A stretch of DNA of 64,000 bases from assembly GCF_900087055.1 (NCBI RefSeq), contig NZ_LT575468.1:2545773-2609772 (forward strand), in the 5' to 3' direction. Of this stretch, positions 52,506 to 63,581 are shown piece after piece (position 1 is the stretch's first letter; each line of letters starts with the position of its first letter). Below the pieces are notes generated by a model that worked only from the letters and a program-made list of their open reading frames with translations, did no database searches and was not told the DNA's origin. The DNA comes from Plesiomonas shigelloides. GTDB taxonomy: Bacteria > Pseudomonadota > Gammaproteobacteria > Enterobacterales > CAMTGL01. Position numbers and translations under genes: made by a program.

Positions 52506-53858
52506 TTATACCGGCACCATAATCTCGGTTGCGATAATGACCACAATCAGGCCAACCAGTACGGGTACTGAAGTACGCTTCACTACTTCAAACGGAGACA
52601 GTTTCGCCATACCAGATGTCGCCACAATAACCCCAGAAACTGGAGAGATGGTACGACCCAAGTTGGACGCCTGCAGCATCGGGATAATCAGGAAGGCCGG
52701 GTTAATCCCCATCTGCGCCGCCAGTTTCGGGATCAGCTCCACAAACGCATAGAAAGGCGCGTTACCTGAACCGGTAGTGAAAGCAGCCAGTGTGGTAATA
52801 ATCACCAGCACCATCATCATCACAAAACCGCCGTTACCGAACGATTGTGCCAAGCCGAGCAGGTTGTTGATAAAGCCCACGGTAGTCAGGCCTTGCGCAA
52901 AGACCCCTGCTGCCACCAACAGCATCACAACGCTAGCAAACGCATCAGCCATGCCGCGGTATGCCACTTCCAGACCTTTAAACACCTCTTGCGCGCTGAA
53001 CTTACGAATAAATTCAATCAGCGCAGTCATGATCATACAGATGACCAAGATAGTGATGATGTGCAATTTCGGGCCCAGATCACCGTTAAAAATCAGTACC
53101 CCGATAATCGGCGTAAAAGGCAAAATCGCGTAGAACGATGGGGCATTGACTTGGATTTCGCTCACATCCAGACGCTCATGGCTGACGCCTTCTTTGTTAT
53201 CCAGATAGCGCTGCCAGAAAAAGTGCGCCACTGCCATACACAAAATCGCCACGATGGAGATTGGCAGCGTGGTTTTAAACGCAAAATCAATCAGATCCAA
53301 ACCAGCGGCGTTGGCTGCTACCACCACATCACCGGAAGTTGGCGACAAAATAATCGCTGCCGGAGAGGCACAGATTGCCGCCGCCGCGCCACGGCTGATC
53401 CCCACGTTGACCATTAATGGGAACAAGGTAGCCATCAACAACACACCCAAGCCGGTTGCTGATGACACGGCCAGTGACATCAGACAAGCCACAAAATAGG
53501 CCGCCACCATCAGTACATACGGGGATTTGATCTTCTGCAATGGCTTCGAGGTCAGCTTCACCACCATGTCATTCGCCCCGATATGGGTCATGTAGGTAGC
53601 AAAACCGCACAGCATCATGATCATCATGCCAAGATCGCCACCGCGATTCATCAGCAGATATTTCACATACTCCACCACATCGGTCGCCATATTACCGGTG
53701 GATTCCACCCCTTTTGGCAGCACCGAATGCCCCAACAAGGCGGCAATAATCAGCAGCAACAGGCCACCGGTCATCAGTACACCGGTGGCTGAATAACCTT
53801 TGAAGATATACCGCCCCACGCCGGCGGCCACAAGAATGCCGATTAACAGCTCCAGCAT
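52506..53858 (-). CDS. dcuC: C4-dicarboxylate transporter DcuC
   Basis: DcuC is an inner-membrane carrier active in anaerobic growth, exporting succinate and exchanging C4-dicarboxylates. The 450-residue protein has about twelve hydrophobic spans. Conserved blocks are GGDLGMMIMMLCGFATYMTHIGAND, AICASPAAIILSPTSGDVVVAANAAG and the C-terminal TTGSGNAPFYAFVELIPKLA plus QASNLGRTISPVSGVIVATSG, all typical of the family. It converges with the aminotransferase gene. An FNR site was looked for upstream but none was clear. Confidence 0.94.
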   Translation of the reverse strand: MLELLIGILVAAGVGRYIFKGYSATGVLMTGGLLLLIIAALLGHSVLPKGVESTGNMATDVVEYVKYLLMNRGGDLGMMIMMLCGFATYMTHIGANDMVVKLTSKPLQKIKSPYVLMVAAYFVACLMSLAVSSATGLGVLLMATLFPLMVNVGISRGAAAAICASPAAIILSPTSGDVVVAANAAGLDLIDFAFKTTLPISIVAILCMAVAHFFWQRYLDNKEGVSHERLDVSEIQVNAPSFYAILPFTPIIGVLIFNGDLGPKLHIITILVICMIMTALIEFIRKFSAQEVFKGLEVAYRGMADAFASVVMLLVAAGVFAQGLTTVGFINNLLGLAQSFGNGGFVMMMVLVIITTLAAFTTGSGNAPFYAFVELIPKLAAQMGINPAFLIIPMLQASNLGRTISPVSGVIVATSGMAKLSPFEVVKRTSVPVLVGLIVVIIATEIMVPV

Positions 53859-54310
53859 AACAATCCCTCGATATGATTCAGATTCAAGTACAAATTAAAG
53901 ATAGGCTAACAACAGTGAATAACTCTAAATGAGCCGGTTTATGCCGACTATCTTTTTACGAATGCCGCGTGATGAATATCTCTATTTATCAGACGAATTG
54001 GAAAGCATAGCACGCTTTCAAACAATTATGTAACAGTCAGACCGGTTAATGGCCGGTATCACGGTGCATTGTGCTGGCAAAATCGGCTGTTTCACGCGTA
54101 TCGCGTGCTTGTCATCAAGGAAGATAAAATGAGTGTTTATCGCGCATGCTAGCGATTTTCCACTGGTTAAAATCGAGTTTACACTGCGCAATACGTCATA
54201 AAATGGCGTCCGGACACCAAAATATGCGCCAAGCGATTAAAACTCATAGCTAAGCCCACAGTAAGAACGAATATTGGCGCAAAAATCACGGAGCCAAAAA
54301 GCACCAGAGA
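53859..54310. other. Long dcuC upstream region (no gene found)
   Basis: About 450 bases, AT-richer than its neighbours and with no supported reading frame. The longest small frame I checked by eye codes for 23 residues (near 53962) and has no good ribosome site. It should contain the dcuC promoter. No FNR or NarL motif was convincing. Confidence 0.5.
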
Positions 54311-54340
54311 AAAGAAAAACGCCGACAGCATGTCGGCGTT
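54311..54340 (-). terminator. Terminator of gcvP
   Basis: On the minus strand, AACGCCGACA-TGC-TGTCGGCGTT (10-base perfect stem, 54340-54318) is followed by TTTCTTTTC. Confidence 0.92.
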
Positions 54341-54434
54341 ATAGCAAGAGCGTGGGCGCTACGACTTAGCGTGATTACGCAAAGAGCGGCGCGAAGTAGT
54401 GCGGCAAAGTACTACGCTAAATGACTCTGCGAAA

Positions 54435-57359
54435 TTACTCCGCTGACAATGCACCATATTCGGCAGTTGGAATACAGGCACAAAACAGGTTACGGTCACC
54501 AAACACATCATCTAAGCGCTTCACTGTTGGCCAGTATTTATCACTGCGTAAACCCGCAACGGGAAATGCGGCAACCTCACGCGAATACGGATAAGACCAC
54601 TCATCGGCGCACAGCTCAGCTTGAGTGTGCGGGGCATTGACCAACGGATTATTATCACGCGGCCACACGCCCTGCTCAACCTGAGCTATCTCGTTGCGGA
54701 TCGCCAGCAAAGCATCGGCAAACCGATCCAGCTCCGCCAAACTTTCCGACTCCGTCGGCTCGATCATCAAGGTTCCCGCAACCGGAAAAGACATCGTCGG
54801 CGCATGGAATCCGTAGTCAATCAAACGCTTGGCCACATCCATCTCGCTGATCCCGGAGCGCTCTTTTAGCGGTCGCAAATCCAAAATGCACTCATGCGCC
54901 ACCCGCCCTTGTCGGCCGCTATAGAGCACTGGATAGGCCGCCGACAAACGGCCAGCCAGATAGTTGGCATTCAAGATAGCCACTTCGGTGGCGTGACGCA
55001 GCCCTTGGCTACCCATCATCCGGATGTACATCCAACTGATCGGCAAAATCGAGGCCGAGCCAAACGGCGCCGCCGATACTGCAGGGCCATTACCACACAA
55101 GCCCGGCAGCTGCAGGCAGGCATGGCCCGGTAAGAACGGTGCTAAATGAGCTTTGACACCGATTGGCCCCATACCCGGTCCACCACCGCCGTGTGGAATA
55201 CAGAAGGTTTTATGCAAATTAAGGTGCGAAACATCCGCGCCAATATAACCCGGGCTGGTCAGCCCAACCTGCGCATTCATGTTGGCGCCATCAAGGTATA
55301 CCTGTCCGCCAAGGCTATGCACAATCTGGCACGCCTCGCGAATGGTTTCTTCATATACGCCATGGGTTGAAGGATAAGTGACCATGATGCAAGAAAGCGC
55401 TTCACCGGCTTGCTCGGCTTTGCTACGTAAATCGGCCAAATCGATATTACCCTGCCGATCGCAGGCCACCACCACCACCTGCATGCCCGCTAGCTGCGCC
55501 GAAGCCGGATTGGTACCGTGCGCTGACGCGGGGATCAGGCAGATATTGCGCGCCGCTTGCCCTTGCGCACAGTGGTACTGACGAATGGCCACTAAACCGG
55601 CATATTCTCCTTGCGCGCCGGAGTTCGGCTGTAAGCTCACCGCATCATAACCGGTTAACGCGGCCAGCCAGTCGGCCAGTTGGCGCAGTAAAATCTGATA
55701 GCCTTTGGCCTGCTCTGGCGGACAAAATGGATGCAACGCCGCAAACTCTGGCCACGTGATTGGCAGCATCTCGGCGGTGGCATTGAGCTTCATGGTGCAA
55801 GAGCCCAGTGGGATCATGGCGCGATCGAGCGCCAAATCGCGGCGCGCCAAACGCTGCAAGTAACGCAGCATTTCGGTTTCGCTGTGGTAACGATTAAACA
55901 CCGGATGCGTCAATATTGGCGCACTACGCACCGCGCCCAAACGTGATTGCGCAGCCACCTGCCCGTCGAGCACCGCCCACTCGGGCACCTCTTGCTCACG
56001 ACCGCTGACGATCTGATACAGATCGGTTAAATCCGCCAATGTTGTGGTTTCATCTAGCGTGATCCCTACGTGGCCAGCACGATCGAGGCGCAAATTGATG
56101 CGCCGTGCTAGCGCACGTTCGCGAACCGCGGCGGTATCACTCAGGGCAAAGGTTAAGGTATCAAACCAGCGCGAATGAAGCGGAGCGATCCCGATATCCG
56201 TCAAGGCTTGCGCGAGCATGCCGGTCAACCGGTGTACCCGCTGCGCAATACGGCTAAGCCCCTTAGCGCCGTGATACACGGCGTAGAAACCGGCCATGTT
56301 GGCCAGTAACACCTGTGACGTACAGATATTGGAATTGGCCTTTTCGCGCCGGATATGTTGCTCGCGTGTTTGCATCGCCATACGCAGCGCAGGCTGACCA
56401 GCGGCATCACGAGACACGCCAATCAAGCGCCCCGGCATGGCACGCTTATACGCATCACGGGTGGCAAAAAAGGCCGCATGTGGCCCACCGTATCCCATCG
56501 GCACCCCAAAACGCTGCGCCGAGCCAAACACAATATCAGCGCCCAGCCGCCCGGGCGCTTCTTGTAACACCAGCGCCAACGGATCGGCGGCCACACTCAG
56601 TAAGATCTGCTCCGGCTGCAAGAAAGCCGACAATGCGGCCAGATCTGGAATATCGCCACTGCTGGCCGGATATTGCACCAAGACGCCACACAACATCGCG
56701 CGCTCGCCGCGCTCTAGCGCCATCAACGCATCCAGCGAGCCACGCTGTAAGCTGATTCCTAACCCCTCGGCACGAGTTTGCAGCACGCCCAATGTTTGCG
56801 GGTGGATATCGTCCAGCACCCAAAATTGTTGCGCGCCTTTACGCTTACACACACGTGCGCTCATCGCCATTGCTTCCGCCGCTGCTGTGGCTTCATCCAA
56901 TAATGAGGCCGAGGCGACATCCAAACCGGTAAGATCGAGGGTCAGCTGCTGGAAATTCAACAAGGCTTCTAAACGCCCCTGCGCGACTTCCGGCTGATAC
57001 GGGGTATACGCGGTGTACCATGCAGGGTTTTCCAGCACATTACGCAAAATCACCGGCGGCGTGACTGTGTTGCTATAGCCCATGCCGATAAAGCTGCGAA
57101 AAATCTGGTTTTGCGCAGCGATGCGTTTGAGCTCTTGCAAAGCCTGCGGCTCATCCGCAGCCGGCAGTGACACTGGAGGTCGTGAGAGCAAAATATCCGC
57201 TGGTACGGTCTGAGTGATCAGTTCTGATAAGCTGGCGACACCGAGGCTATGCAGCATCTGCTGCTGCGCCTGCTCATCTGGGCCGATGTGACGGGCAATA
57301 AATGCATCGGGAGCAAATAACGCCGGCGCCAACGGGGTCGGCTGCGAGGAAGTGGTCAT
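54435..57359 (-). CDS. gcvP: Glycine dehydrogenase (decarboxylating), P protein
   Basis: GcvP decarboxylates glycine and passes the aminomethyl group to lipoyl-GcvH. From [20 protein letters not shown] (57359) it has 974 residues. The family start [17 protein letters not shown] is close to the N-terminus, so the open frame back to 57500 is not part of the gene. The PLP lysine is K717 in [22 protein letters not shown]. It ends the gcvT-gcvH-gcvP order. The 209-base gap before it, after gcvH, is longer than the usual short spacing. Confidence 0.98.
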   Translation of the reverse strand: MTTSSQPTPLAPALFAPDAFIARHIGPDEQAQQQMLHSLGVASLSELITQTVPADILLSRPPVSLPAADEPQALQELKRIAAQNQIFRSFIGMGYSNTVTPPVILRNVLENPAWYTAYTPYQPEVAQGRLEALLNFQQLTLDLTGLDVASASLLDEATAAAEAMAMSARVCKRKGAQQFWVLDDIHPQTLGVLQTRAEGLGISLQRGSLDALMALERGERAMLCGVLVQYPASSGDIPDLAALSAFLQPEQILLSVAADPLALVLQEAPGRLGADIVFGSAQRFGVPMGYGGPHAAFFATRDAYKRAMPGRLIGVSRDAAGQPALRMAMQTREQHIRREKANSNICTSQVLLANMAGFYAVYHGAKGLSRIAQRVHRLTGMLAQALTDIGIAPLHSRWFDTLTFALSDTAAVRERALARRINLRLDRAGHVGITLDETTTLADLTDLYQIVSGREQEVPEWAVLDGQVAAQSRLGAVRSAPILTHPVFNRYHSETEMLRYLQRLARRDLALDRAMIPLGSCTMKLNATAEMLPITWPEFAALHPFCPPEQAKGYQILLRQLADWLAALTGYDAVSLQPNSGAQGEYAGLVAIRQYHCAQGQAARNICLIPASAHGTNPASAQLAGMQVVVVACDRQGNIDLADLRSKAEQAGEALSCIMVTYPSTHGVYEETIREACQIVHSLGGQVYLDGANMNAQVGLTSPGYIGADVSHLNLHKTFCIPHGGGGPGMGPIGVKAHLAPFLPGHACLQLPGLCGNGPAVSAAPFGSASILPISWMYIRMMGSQGLRHATEVAILNANYLAGRLSAAYPVLYSGRQGRVAHECILDLRPLKERSGISEMDVAKRLIDYGFHAPTMSFPVAGTLMIEPTESESLAELDRFADALLAIRNEIAQVEQGVWPRDNNPLVNAPHTQAELCADEWSYPYSREVAAFPVAGLRSDKYWPTVKRLDDVFGDRNLFCACIPTAEYGALSAE

Positions 57360-57568
57360 AAGTGGCAGTCCTGAATCAGCCGAAGCGGCCTCGTCCAAAC
57401 CGACTTTCGGCAAAGCGCACGAGAAAACAGCCATCGCGCAGGCGAAGGCCGCCATACCTAAACTGCCGAGCAACGCGATGCTGACGATACCATCGCACAA
57501 TAATACAATCGGCGACTAAGGTATCGCCGGCACAGGTTGCTCGGGCATATCGCCATCAGTGGCGCGAA

Positions 57569-57985
57569 TTACTCTTCGTCTTCGCCGCTGTCATCATCTT
57601 CGGCAGCGATCAATTGGGCGTACTCCTCGGCGCTCAGTAGATCATCGAGCTCACGCGGATCGTCAATGCGCAATTGGAACAACCAGCCATCTCCATACGG
57701 ATCGCTATTGACCAACTCAGGCTGATCGGCCAGATCCTCGTTGACGGCAATCACTTCCCCCGCCAGCGGAGCGTAGATATCCGATGCCGCTTTAACCGAC
57801 TCCGCCACCGCACAATCATCTCCGGCGGCCACGCTGGAGTCGGGATCCGGTAAGTCAATAAACACCATGTCACCTAACAGGGCCTGCGCATGATCGGTGA
57901 TACCCACGGTATAGCATCCGTTGCCATCTTCACGCACCCATTCGTGGGTGTCGGTATACCGTAATTCAGAGGGAATATGGCTCAT
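57569..57985 (-). CDS. gcvH: Glycine cleavage system H protein
   Basis: GcvH carries the lipoyl arm that moves intermediates among GcvP, GcvT and dihydrolipoamide dehydrogenase. Of 138 residues, the lipoylation lysine is K65 in [18 protein letters not shown], and [33 protein letters not shown] is the N-terminal half. The acidic tail [12 protein letters not shown] is about nine residues longer than in E. coli GcvH (129). It lies 56 bases after gcvT. Confidence 0.98.
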   Translation of the reverse strand: MSHIPSELRYTDTHEWVREDGNGCYTVGITDHAQALLGDMVFIDLPDPDSSVAAGDDCAVAESVKAASDIYAPLAGEVIAVNEDLADQPELVNSDPYGDGWLFQLRIDDPRELDDLLSAEEYAQLIAAEDDDSGEDEE

Positions 57986-58041
57986 AACAAAATCCTTTCG
58001 TATCGGTTAGAGACGTATATTTTTAGACTCATATTTAAGGC

Positions 58042-59139
58042 TCAGCGGACGATTGCTTTGCCATGGCGCACCCAACCTGGTGCGCCGACCGTAACCGGCA
58101 ACGCGCGGTTACGGATCAGCACGCTGGCCTGCGGCGGAATATCGGCCGGCACGCGAGCCAGCGCGATGCTATAACCTAATGTAGGCGAAAAACTGCCACT
58201 GGTGATCACGCCTTGCTCTTCGGCGCCCAAGGCATTGATAAAATGTACCGTCTGACCGTGGCGCAGTACCCCTTTTTCCTGCAAGGTGAGCCCCACCAAT
58301 TTGTGCGATCCTTGCTCACGCACCTGCTCTAAGGCATGGCGGCCAATGAAGTGGCGATCTTCCGGCTGCCAGCTGATCGTCCACCCCATATTGGCGGCCA
58401 GCGGGGTCACGCTCTCATCCATATCCTGCCCATAGAGATTCAGCCCCGCTTCCAAGCGCAGCGTATCGCGTGCGCCTAAGCCACAGGGAGCAACGCCTTG
58501 TTCGCAAAGCGCTTGCCACAGCGCTGGTGCTTGCGCGGCAGGCAGCATAATTTCATAGCCGGCTTCACCGGTATAACCGGTCGCCGCCACCAACCATTCG
58601 CCAATCGGCAACGCAAAAAAAGGTTTTAAGCTTACCAAGGCGCTGCGCTGCTCAACCGGTAACAGGGGCTGTAACTTTGCCTGAGCCTGCGGGCCTTGTA
58701 GGGCCAGCAACGCCAAATCATCGCGTAAACGCACGTCCACTTGGTAATTGCGCGCATGGGCGCGGATCCACGCTAAATCTTTGTCGCGCGTCGCGGCATT
58801 CACCACCAAACGGAAATAATCTTCGCGCAGGAAATAGACAATCAGATCATCGAGCACCCCGCCTTGCTCATTGAGCATCGCACTGTATAGCGCTTTACCG
58901 GGCGTAGTCAGCCGCGCGACATCATTGGCCAGCAAGATGCGTAAAAACGGGCGGCAATGTTCGCCATGCAGGTCAATAATGGTCATGTGTGACACATCAA
59001 ACACCCCTACACTGCGGCGAACCTGATGATGTTCTTCCAACTGCGAACCGTAGTGCAGCGGTAGCTCCCAACCGTGGAAGTCAACCATGCGTCCACCGGC
59101 GGCCAAGTGCTGCCGATAAAGAGGCGTACGCTTTGCCAT
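58042..59139 (-). CDS. gcvT: Aminomethyltransferase, T protein
   Basis: GcvT transfers the methylene group to tetrahydrofolate and releases ammonia. Start at [27 protein letters not shown] (59139), with AGAAGG 9 bases before it, giving 365 residues (E. coli 364); the frame is open further upstream to 59226. Conserved folate-site blocks are [25 protein letters not shown] and [23 protein letters not shown]. First gene of the gcv run. No glycine riboswitch was recognised in its leader. Confidence 0.97.
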   Translation of the reverse strand: MAKRTPLYRQHLAAGGRMVDFHGWELPLHYGSQLEEHHQVRRSVGVFDVSHMTIIDLHGEHCRPFLRILLANDVARLTTPGKALYSAMLNEQGGVLDDLIVYFLREDYFRLVVNAATRDKDLAWIRAHARNYQVDVRLRDDLALLALQGPQAQAKLQPLLPVEQRSALVSLKPFFALPIGEWLVAATGYTGEAGYEIMLPAAQAPALWQALCEQGVAPCGLGARDTLRLEAGLNLYGQDMDESVTPLAANMGWTISWQPEDRHFIGRHALEQVREQGSHKLVGLTLQEKGVLRHGQTVHFINALGAEEQGVITSGSFSPTLGYSIALARVPADIPPQASVLIRNRALPVTVGAPGWVRHGKAIVR

Positions 59140-59446
59140 GATAGCCATCCTTCTTCTGTGGTGCGGTGTTGTTATCATGCCGTTTAACCGCTGAAAGGTG
59201 GACTTGCCACCTCTCGCTATAGACACCCAGTCACGGCCAGTATCACTGCATTATGTTACAAACACATCTTCGCATTGATATTAAAACGTTAACAAACTAT
59301 ATACCGGCTTGTCCGAGAACCCTATCGGATAAATAACAGGCAGTGAGCCGGATCAAATGCAAAATTGCAGCGCGCCTTTTCCCTTCCTCCAAATGGAAAT
59401 AACCACAGAGTGATGATCAAGAGATAAGACAACGCGATAAGCGCAA
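59140..59446. other. gcvT leader and promoter region
   Basis: About 300 bases with no gene. On the minus strand a small hairpin, GAGGTGG and CCACCTT, lies near 59196-59215, and TTGTTAAC..TTAATATC near 59277-59295 could hold promoter boxes. No typical glycine-riboswitch core was seen. Confidence 0.4.
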
Positions 59447-59513
<67 letters not shown>

Positions 59514-59514
59514 C

Positions 59515-59553
59515 AAAATAAAACCGGCGCTACTGCAGATACAGTAACGCCGG
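59515..59553 (-). terminator. Terminator of the ubiH-ubiI transcript
   Basis: On the minus strand, a 12-base stem (CCGGCGTTACTG with CAGTAGCGCCGG, one G:T pair) with a 6-base loop, followed by TTTTATTTT. Confidence 0.93.
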
Positions 59554-59606
59554 CTGAATCCGTTTAGATTCAATAAGTTGCAGTGACAACCTTAACGCTG
59601 TAGCCG

Positions 59607-60812
59607 TTAAGGACGCGCCAGTTGCGGTAACTCACCGCTTAGGCCACAGGCATGACGGATCAGCTGTGGTTTAACGCCCGGTAATTGGCCTGCCAGCACT
59701 AAACCCACATCGCGCAGCAGTTTTTTCGCTGGGTTATGGCCAGCAAACAGATCGCGAAAACCTTGCATAGCCGCCAACATCAAGGCTGCTTCGCTTTTAC
59801 GCCAGCGTTCATAACGGCGCAAATGCGCATGCAAGCCGATATCGCGCCCACTTTGATGCAAACGCACAATCTCCTGCGCTAGCGCCGCCGCATCTTGTAA
59901 GCCGAGATTCACGCCCAAACCCGCCAGTGGGTGAATGGTGTGCGCGGCATCCCCCACCAACGCCACACGGTGCGCGGCAAAGCTGCGCGCGTAACGGGCA
60001 GTCAGCGGGATCACCTGACGCTCAGAGACCAGCTCACACAGCCCCAAACGCAAATCAAATGCCGCGCTTAGCTGAGCGTTGAACTGTTCGGCAGGTAGAG
60101 CCTGCAACTGAGCCGCCTCTTGCGGTGGTAATGACCACACAATCGAGCACAGATTAGGTTCACTCAAGGGTAAAAAAGCCAGCGGCCCTTGAGGGCGGAA
60201 GATTTGCCGCGCGCAATTCTCATGCCCTTCAGCGACGCGAATATTGGCCACCAGCGCGCTATGGCCATAATCCCAAAACGTCAGTGGAATATCGGCTTGC
60301 TGACGTAGCCACGAATGCGCGCCATCAGCGCCAACCAGCAGACGGGTAGTCAGCATCTGACCATCATCCAAGGTGAGGAAGGCTTCATTTTCCCCGAATG
60401 CCGCTTGTTTCAGCTGGGCTGGTGCCAGCAGTGTCACGCCCTCTAAACGGCTGACATGCTCCCACAGCGCTTGCTGGATCACGCTATTTTCAATGATATG
60501 GCCTAAGTGCGGCGCATTGATTTCGTTCGCGGCAAACGCGATACGGCCAAAGCTGTCTTGCTCCCACACTTCCATCTTGGCGTATGGCGTACTGCGACGC
60601 GCCATGATGGCCGACCACACCCCCAAACGCTGCAAAATATTCTGACTGGCCAAATTGATGGCCGATACGCGCACATCCGGTTGCGCAGGCAGCGTGCTCG
60701 GCGGCAGCTGACCTTCCAGCACCGCCAGACGTAATCCGCTGTCATGCAGGGCCGCAGCGACGGTCAATCCGACCATTCCGCCGCCAATAATCACCACATC
60801 ATAAGCCTGCAC
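59607..60812 (-). CDS. ubiI: 2-octaprenylphenol hydroxylase UbiI
   Basis: UbiI is the FAD monooxygenase that hydroxylates C5 of the ubiquinone ring. I start at GTG 60812-60810 ((M)QAYDVVIIGGGMVGLTVAAAL), with AAGGAG 6 bases upstream, giving 401 residues; the frame open to 60869 lies inside ubiH. FAD motifs are GGGMVG, LLVGADGAHSWLRQQ and RVALVGDAAHTIHPLAGLGVNLGLQDA. It overlaps the ubiH end by 14 bases. ubiI-gcvT adjacency is as in E. coli. Confidence 0.95.
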   Translation of the reverse strand: MQAYDVVIIGGGMVGLTVAAALHDSGLRLAVLEGQLPPSTLPAQPDVRVSAINLASQNILQRLGVWSAIMARRSTPYAKMEVWEQDSFGRIAFAANEINAPHLGHIIENSVIQQALWEHVSRLEGVTLLAPAQLKQAAFGENEAFLTLDDGQMLTTRLLVGADGAHSWLRQQADIPLTFWDYGHSALVANIRVAEGHENCARQIFRPQGPLAFLPLSEPNLCSIVWSLPPQEAAQLQALPAEQFNAQLSAAFDLRLGLCELVSERQVIPLTARYARSFAAHRVALVGDAAHTIHPLAGLGVNLGLQDAAALAQEIVRLHQSGRDIGLHAHLRRYERWRKSEAALMLAAMQGFRDLFAGHNPAKKLLRDVGLVLAGQLPGVKPQLIRHACGLSGELPQLARP

Positions 60813-62046
60813 ACGGCACTCCTTTTGTTGATTCACTCTCCCCCAGCATTCGGCGCGCGAGTTGGTCACGCCACGGGGTCAGGGCCTGCATTAAGAGCAG
60901 ACCGGTATTGCGTCCTGCCACTAACGGCGCGTAGCGGTTGGCAAACAGCCGCACCAGTCCATCAGTAGTATCAATGGTGGTTTGCTGGTCATCGCGGCGG
61001 CGGCGTTGGTAGTGGCGTAGCACCTGATAATCACCAATATCGACCGCGGAGTTTTCCACATTGTTTGGCAACGCATCAGCCAAAGCCTGTGCCAGCGCCA
61101 TCACATCGCGCAAGCCTAAGTTAAAGCCTTGGCCGGCAATCGGATGCAGTGTCTGCGCAGCATTACCTACCAGCGCTAAACGATGATGCACATGTTGAGG
61201 ATGCTGATATAACGCCAGCGGATAAGCATGCCGCTCACCGACCGCGGTAAAGCGCCCCAAGCGCCAACCAAACGCCTGTTGTAACTGCTGCAAAAAGGTG
61301 GCGTCATCCCACGCCAACACGGATTCACGCTGCGCGCTCGGGTGGCACCACACCAGTGAGCAAAGATTGTCGGCTGGCGCACCATCGCTGGTCGCTAGCG
61401 GCAACAGCGCGAGCGGGCCGTGCGCGGTAAAGCGCTCAAAAGCTTGCCCCTGATGCGCCACAGCACTACGCACATTGGCAATAACGGCAACCTGTTCATA
61501 CGGCTGCGCGGTAGGGCGAATGCCGCACTGCGCCAACACCTGAGAGTGCGTACCGTCCGCCGCCACCAGCAACTGAGCCTGCAATGCCTGACCATTGTCT
61601 AAGGTGACTGTGACCCGCTCAGTTTCTCGCTGCACGTCACGCACACTGGCCGGACAATGCCAGTGAATCGATGGGCGTTTAGCAAGCAGCTGCAGTAACG
61701 CCTCACCGGCGCGGCGCAGCTCTACTACCTGACCGAGTGCCGGCAAGGCATAATCCGCGGCGTCCAGCTGTACACGCCCAGCGTGACCGCGATCGGATAC
61801 ATGGATGCGCCGAATCGGTGCCGCATGAGTCGCTAATGGCGCCCACAGCCCCAATTGCTCGAGCTGCTGACAACTGCCATGCGCCAACGCGATGCAACGC
61901 GCATCAAAGCCGCTACCGCTCATCGCTTGCGGTAACTGCGCCTCAATGACATCGATACGCACTCGACCTTGACTCAAGGTATCAAGCGCCAAGGCCAGCA
62001 GAGTACCGGCCATGCCGCCGCCGGCAATGATCACGGAAGGCTGCAT
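60799..62046 (-). CDS. ubiH: 2-octaprenyl-6-methoxyphenol hydroxylase UbiH
   Basis: UbiH hydroxylates C1 of the ubiquinone precursor and is a paralogue of UbiI. Of 415 residues, the FAD loop is VIIAGGGMAGTLLALAL, then LLVAADGTHSQVLAQCG and RLALVGNAAQTLHPIAGQGFNLGLRDVMALA (the GD pair is GN here, a form also common in UbiH). It lies between pepP and ubiI in one minus-strand transcript. Confidence 0.96.
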   Translation of the reverse strand: MQPSVIIAGGGMAGTLLALALDTLSQGRVRIDVIEAQLPQAMSGSGFDARCIALAHGSCQQLEQLGLWAPLATHAAPIRRIHVSDRGHAGRVQLDAADYALPALGQVVELRRAGEALLQLLAKRPSIHWHCPASVRDVQRETERVTVTLDNGQALQAQLLVAADGTHSQVLAQCGIRPTAQPYEQVAVIANVRSAVAHQGQAFERFTAHGPLALLPLATSDGAPADNLCSLVWCHPSAQRESVLAWDDATFLQQLQQAFGWRLGRFTAVGERHAYPLALYQHPQHVHHRLALVGNAAQTLHPIAGQGFNLGLRDVMALAQALADALPNNVENSAVDIGDYQVLRHYQRRRRDDQQTTIDTTDGLVRLFANRYAPLVAGRNTGLLLMQALTPWRDQLARRMLGESESTKGVPCAGL

Positions 62047-62110
62047 CCTACTTCTCCTTCACTTGTACTCACTTAACGGAATAAGCAACTCTGTTCATGT
62101 ACACGAATAA

Positions 62111-63439
62111 TTAATGCGCACTAACGCTGTGGCGTGCCGCAGCCATCAGCGCTTCAATGGCATCGGGGTCTTTCGGCGCGCCAGCGGTCAGCACCTGATT
62201 GCCCCCTTCCACCATCAGCAGGTTATCTTCGATACGAATACCGATCCCGCGATAGGCTTCGGGGACATCCGCATCCGGCGCAATATACAGCCCCGGCTCG
62301 ACCGTCAGCACCATGCCGGGCTGCAAAATACGCTCGCGGGCAGGGGTGCTGTAATCGCCCACATCATGCACATCCAAGCCTAACCAATGGCCCAGACCGT
62401 GCATATAAAATGGTAAGTAGGCTTTCTCTGCGATCAGCTGCTCGGTTTCACCGTGCAAAATGCCCAGCGCCACCAGCCCTTCAACCATAATGCGCAACAC
62501 CAGATCGTTGGCTTGCTTGATGCTGTGCCCTGGCACCAACACCTCAATCGCGGCCAACTCGGCGCGCAGTACGATGTCATACAGCGCGCGCTGGGCGGCG
62601 CTAAACTTACCGCTCACAGGGAAAGTCCGGCTGATATCACCGGCATAACCTTGGTATTCGGCGCCCGCATCGATCAGCACCAAATCGCCATCGCGCAGCT
62701 CGCTCTCGTTTTCGGTGTAATGCAAAATACAGGCGTTATCACCACTACCGACAATGCTGTTATAGGCAGCAAAACGGGCACCATGACGGGAAAACTCGTG
62801 CTGAATTTCCCCTTCCAGATGGTATTCGAACAAGCCTGCGCGCGCTTTTTCCATCGCACGGCAATGGGCTTTCGCCGAAATCTCCGCCGCGGTGCGCATC
62901 AGGGCAATTTCCGCCGGTGATTTGAACAGGCGCATCTCGTGCACCAGCGGACGCCAATCCATCTGGGTATTGATGGCGCGCAGCCCTTGGCGAAAACCGT
63001 TACGCAGCGTGGTTAACACTTGCGCCACCGCTTGGTCGGCGTAGTCATACTCGCCTTCAGCGTGATACAGCACGTCCAAACCACTGAGCAAAGCAGGCAG
63101 CTCTTGTGCCAGCGCGGGATAGGCAAACGCCTGATCCACCGCCAGCGCCGCTGGCGCAGCACTTTGGCCTAAACGGCGGCCATGCCACACTTCCGCCAAC
63201 GGATCTTTTTCCCGGTTGAATAACACGCTACGGGTACCATGCGCGTCTTTGATCAGCAGCAGTGCTGCTTCCGGTTCATTTAATGGACAGAAATACCAAA
63301 AATCACTGTTTTGGCGAAATAGGTAGTCGCTATCACGGCTGCGAGTCCGCTCCGGTGCGGCAAAAAAGAGCGCCGCACTGTTCGGTGCCATCTGAGCCAA
63401 CAGGGCCTGACGGCGGTTAATCCATTCTTGAATATCCAT
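62111..63439 (-). CDS. pepP: Xaa-Pro aminopeptidase PepP
   Basis: PepP removes N-terminal residues linked to proline. The start is MDIQEWINRRQALLAQM (63439), 442 residues (E. coli 441), after a GAGGATAAACACA leader. The open frame continues about 100 codons upstream, but that runs antisense through unrelated sequence. The dinuclear metal site of the pita-bread fold is complete: IDAGAEYQGYAGDISRTF (two Asp), GLGHWLGLDVHDVG (His), LTVEPGLYI (Glu) and GIRIEDNLL (Glu). Order ygfB-pepP-ubiH-ubiI is as in E. coli. Confidence 0.97.
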   Translation of the reverse strand: MDIQEWINRRQALLAQMAPNSAALFFAAPERTRSRDSDYLFRQNSDFWYFCPLNEPEAALLLIKDAHGTRSVLFNREKDPLAEVWHGRRLGQSAAPAALAVDQAFAYPALAQELPALLSGLDVLYHAEGEYDYADQAVAQVLTTLRNGFRQGLRAINTQMDWRPLVHEMRLFKSPAEIALMRTAAEISAKAHCRAMEKARAGLFEYHLEGEIQHEFSRHGARFAAYNSIVGSGDNACILHYTENESELRDGDLVLIDAGAEYQGYAGDISRTFPVSGKFSAAQRALYDIVLRAELAAIEVLVPGHSIKQANDLVLRIMVEGLVALGILHGETEQLIAEKAYLPFYMHGLGHWLGLDVHDVGDYSTPARERILQPGMVLTVEPGLYIAPDADVPEAYRGIGIRIEDNLLMVEGGNQVLTAGAPKDPDAIEALMAAARHSVSAH

Positions 63440-63581
63440 TGTGTTTATCCTCACATAACCTGATGCGCGATGACCTGCTCGCTTATGTTCTGCACCTGCT
63501 TTTCTGTAGTTGCGCGTTATTTTTCCGTGACCTAGAGCCATGGCATCAATCCGTGGCATCGCAGTGTTCAGCTGTGAATCA

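Noticed and set aside
53859-54310. FNR box upstream of dcuC
   Set aside because: No TTGAT-N4-ATCAA match was found by eye, even though dcuC is FNR-controlled in E. coli.
57360-57500. 47-residue N-terminal extension of GcvP
   Set aside because: The GcvP family begins near FIARHIG; the extension is unlike the family and probably untranslated.
59140-59340. Glycine riboswitch in front of gcvT
   Set aside because: A short hairpin is present but none of the conserved tandem aptamer core was recognised; a covariance search would settle it.
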